Positions 6,836 to 7,841 of a stretch of 7,841 nucleotides of DNA are shown piece after piece. The notes under the pieces are model-generated. The model did not search any database and was not told the origin of the DNA. It worked only from the letters and a program-made list of their open reading frames with translations. Each line of letters begins with the position of its first letter. Position 1 is the first letter of the stretch. Source of the stretch: an uncultured Thalassospira sp. (GTDB lineage Bacteria > Pseudomonadota > Alphaproteobacteria > Rhodospirillales_A > Thalassospiraceae); contig CAMPHD010000140.1 of NCBI GenBank assembly GCA_946885765.1, positions 1 to 7,841 on the forward strand, given 5' to 3'. The position numbers and the translations under genes are program-made.

Positions 6836-7077
6836 GGCGTCGTCTCATCTCGCCTGTTGCAAGCCGGAGATAAGCAGCGGGTCCCGGCATTGCAAGTTAA
6901 TGACAGTTTGAAACCTGAATATCGCCATTGGGCCGGTATGGCAAGGAATTGGGCGGCGATGAAGGGCAGCCATGCGTTCGCGAGGGCATTTGTGAATACG
7001 CGATCATCAGTTTGCGGCGGTTATGGTATTCTTGTTGCGGGACAAATTGCCACAGATCGCCAGAGAGGGGACCGGAC
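6836..7077. promoter_or_regulatory. Divergent intergenic region between nadA and the cytochrome gene
   Basis: These 242 bases hold no convincing gene or structured RNA. Signals seen are a weak leftward promoter for nadA, two copies of the palindrome TTGCAA (6857-6862 and 6890-6895), and a strong ribosome binding site for the cytochrome gene, GAGAGGGG, 7 bases before the ATG at 7078. I could not find a good rightward -35/-10 pair; TATTCT at 7027-7032 is the best -10-like hexamer. Confidence 0.5.
6867..6895 (-). promoter_or_regulatory. Candidate nadA promoter
   Basis: On the leftward strand, TTGCAA (6890-6895) lies 17 bases from TATCTC (6867-6872). The -35 matches sigma-70 at 4 of 6 positions and the -10 at 3 of 6. 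Transcription would begin near 6860, about 25 bases before the nadA ATG. This is a weak match, supported mainly by position. Confidence 0.25.
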
Positions 7078-7841
7078 ATGAAATCGTATCGGGGATATGG
7101 GGTTTGGCTGCTGCTGTGTGTTGTTTTGCTGCCATTTGCAGGCAAGGCCGCCAGTGCCGCAGAATTGCAGGTGACATCGCCCACGGGCGCGGTTTCGGTT
7201 TATCAGACCGATGAATTGTTAAGCCACGCGGCGGCACGCGAGATCACGGTTGCCGGGGATGAGGGATATGGCCGCGATATGACCTATCGCGCGGTGCCGG
7301 TTGCGTCCCTGATCGGGGATGCGGGCGCGGTGGGCGACGAGACGGGGCTTGAGGTCATCGCCCTTGACGGGTTTGTTGCCAATATTCCCCTGCCGCTTGT
7401 GTTGCTTGATGGCGATGAAACTGCGCAGGCGTGGATCGCCATTGAGCCGGAAGATGCGCCCTGGCCGAACCTGCCGGGCAAAGAGGTTTCAGCCGGGCCG
7501 TTTTCGCTGGTGTGGGTCGATGCGGCGGTATCGCATATCCGGTCGGAACAGTGGCCCTATCAGGTGGGGAAAATCGGTTATGCCGCCTTTCCGGCAGCCC
7601 GGTGGCCGCAATTGGCACTTGGTGACGATGCAGCGGAAGATGCCAAGCGCGGGCAGGCGGTTTTTATTGATCAGTGTTTTGCCTGCCACCGGATGAACGG
7701 GGCGGGGATTACCGAACTGGGGCCGGATCTGAACCTGCCGATGAGCCCGGTCGATTATTTCAAGCCCGAGGCGCTGGTGATGCTGATCCGTGATCCGGCA
7801 TCGGTGCGCCATTGGCCCGATATGCAGATGCATGGATTTAC
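7078..7841 (+). CDS. Secreted c-type cytochrome with N-terminal molybdopterin-oxidoreductase-like domain (3' end beyond the window)
   Basis: The first 254 codons of a rightward gene that is still open at the edge. Residues 1-27 form a Sec signal peptide ending in ASA before AE, so the protein is exported. Residues about 29-170 resemble the molybdopterin-binding domain of sulfite-oxidase/YedY-type enzymes: MTYRAVPVASLI (68-79), LDGFVANIPL (96-105), AWIAIEPEDAPWPNLPG (118-134), SAGPFSLVW (138-146), EQWPYQVGKI (157-166). There is no cysteine in it, so no usual Mo ligand. From about 186 a class I cytochrome c domain follows: haem-binding CFACH (200-204), GPDLN (215-219), and DMQM (248-251), giving M249 or M251 as the likely axial ligand. 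The role is probably periplasmic electron transfer; the partner is unknown. The ATG has GAGAGGGG 7 bases upstream. The haem domain is certain; the N-terminal domain is recognised from recall only. Confidence 0.88.
   Translation, partial: MKSYRGYGVWLLLCVVLLPFAGKAASAAELQVTSPTGAVSVYQTDELLSHAAAREITVAGDEGYGRDMTYRAVPVASLIGDAGAVGDETGLEVIALDGFVANIPLPLVLLDGDETAQAWIAIEPEDAPWPNLPGKEVSAGPFSLVWVDAAVSHIRSEQWPYQVGKIGYAAFPAARWPQLALGDDAAEDAKRGQAVFIDQCFACHRMNGAGITELGPDLNLPMSPVDYFKPEALVMLIRDPASVRHWPDMQMHGF

Noticed and set aside
7023..7214. 63-codon frame on the + strand overlapping the cytochrome start
   Set aside because: It is out of frame with the cytochrome, whose ribosome binding site, signal peptide and haem motif are clear.
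1..7841. Mobile element, defence system, CRISPR array, tRNA or riboswitch
   Set aside because: I looked for terminal repeats, regular spaced repeats, recombinase motifs and tRNA-like cloverleafs, and saw none. Every long frame is explained by core-type genes.

Overview
The window looks like ordinary chromosomal DNA from an alphaproteobacterium. The GC content is fairly high, codons favour G/C at the third position, and the proteins resemble Rhodospirillales types. A Thalassospira-like source is my best guess, but it rests on recall of protein style, not on a search. I see no transposase, integrase, phage gene, CRISPR array, tRNA or rRNA, and no stretch with clearly foreign composition.

Layout, left to right. 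(1) The N-terminal half of a ZapE/AFG1-type ATPase runs leftward off the left edge. (2) A complete ZntB/CorA-family divalent metal transporter gene also reads leftward. (3) Divergent from it is a large MscS-superfamily mechanosensitive channel with a signal peptide, a periplasmic coiled-coil (DUF3772-like) domain, about eleven membrane segments and an acidic C-terminal tail. (4) Converging on the channel gene is a leftward group nadA, nadC, NUDIX hydrolase. It encodes quinolinate synthase, quinolinate phosphoribosyltransferase and a small NUDIX protein. (5) Divergent from nadA is a secreted c-type cytochrome that runs off the right edge. It carries a molybdopterin-oxidoreductase-like N-terminal domain that has no cysteine.

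The only clear pathway is de novo NAD synthesis. NadA makes quinolinate from iminoaspartate and dihydroxyacetone phosphate, and NadC converts it to nicotinate mononucleotide. The gene for the preceding step (nadB, L-aspartate oxidase, or an aspartate dehydrogenase) is not in the window. ZntB-like and MscS-like proteins both act in the inner membrane, on metal and osmotic homeostasis, but nothing in the sequence ties them to one system.

No stretch over 300 bases lacks a gene. The three real intergenic regions are about 105, 126 and 242 bases. They hold weak candidate promoters, a short hairpin, and all four copies in the window of the palindromic hexamer TTGCAA. The best non-coding signal is a terminator-like hairpin between nadA and nadC. 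I did not find a convincing new biological system; the findings are modest, local observations.
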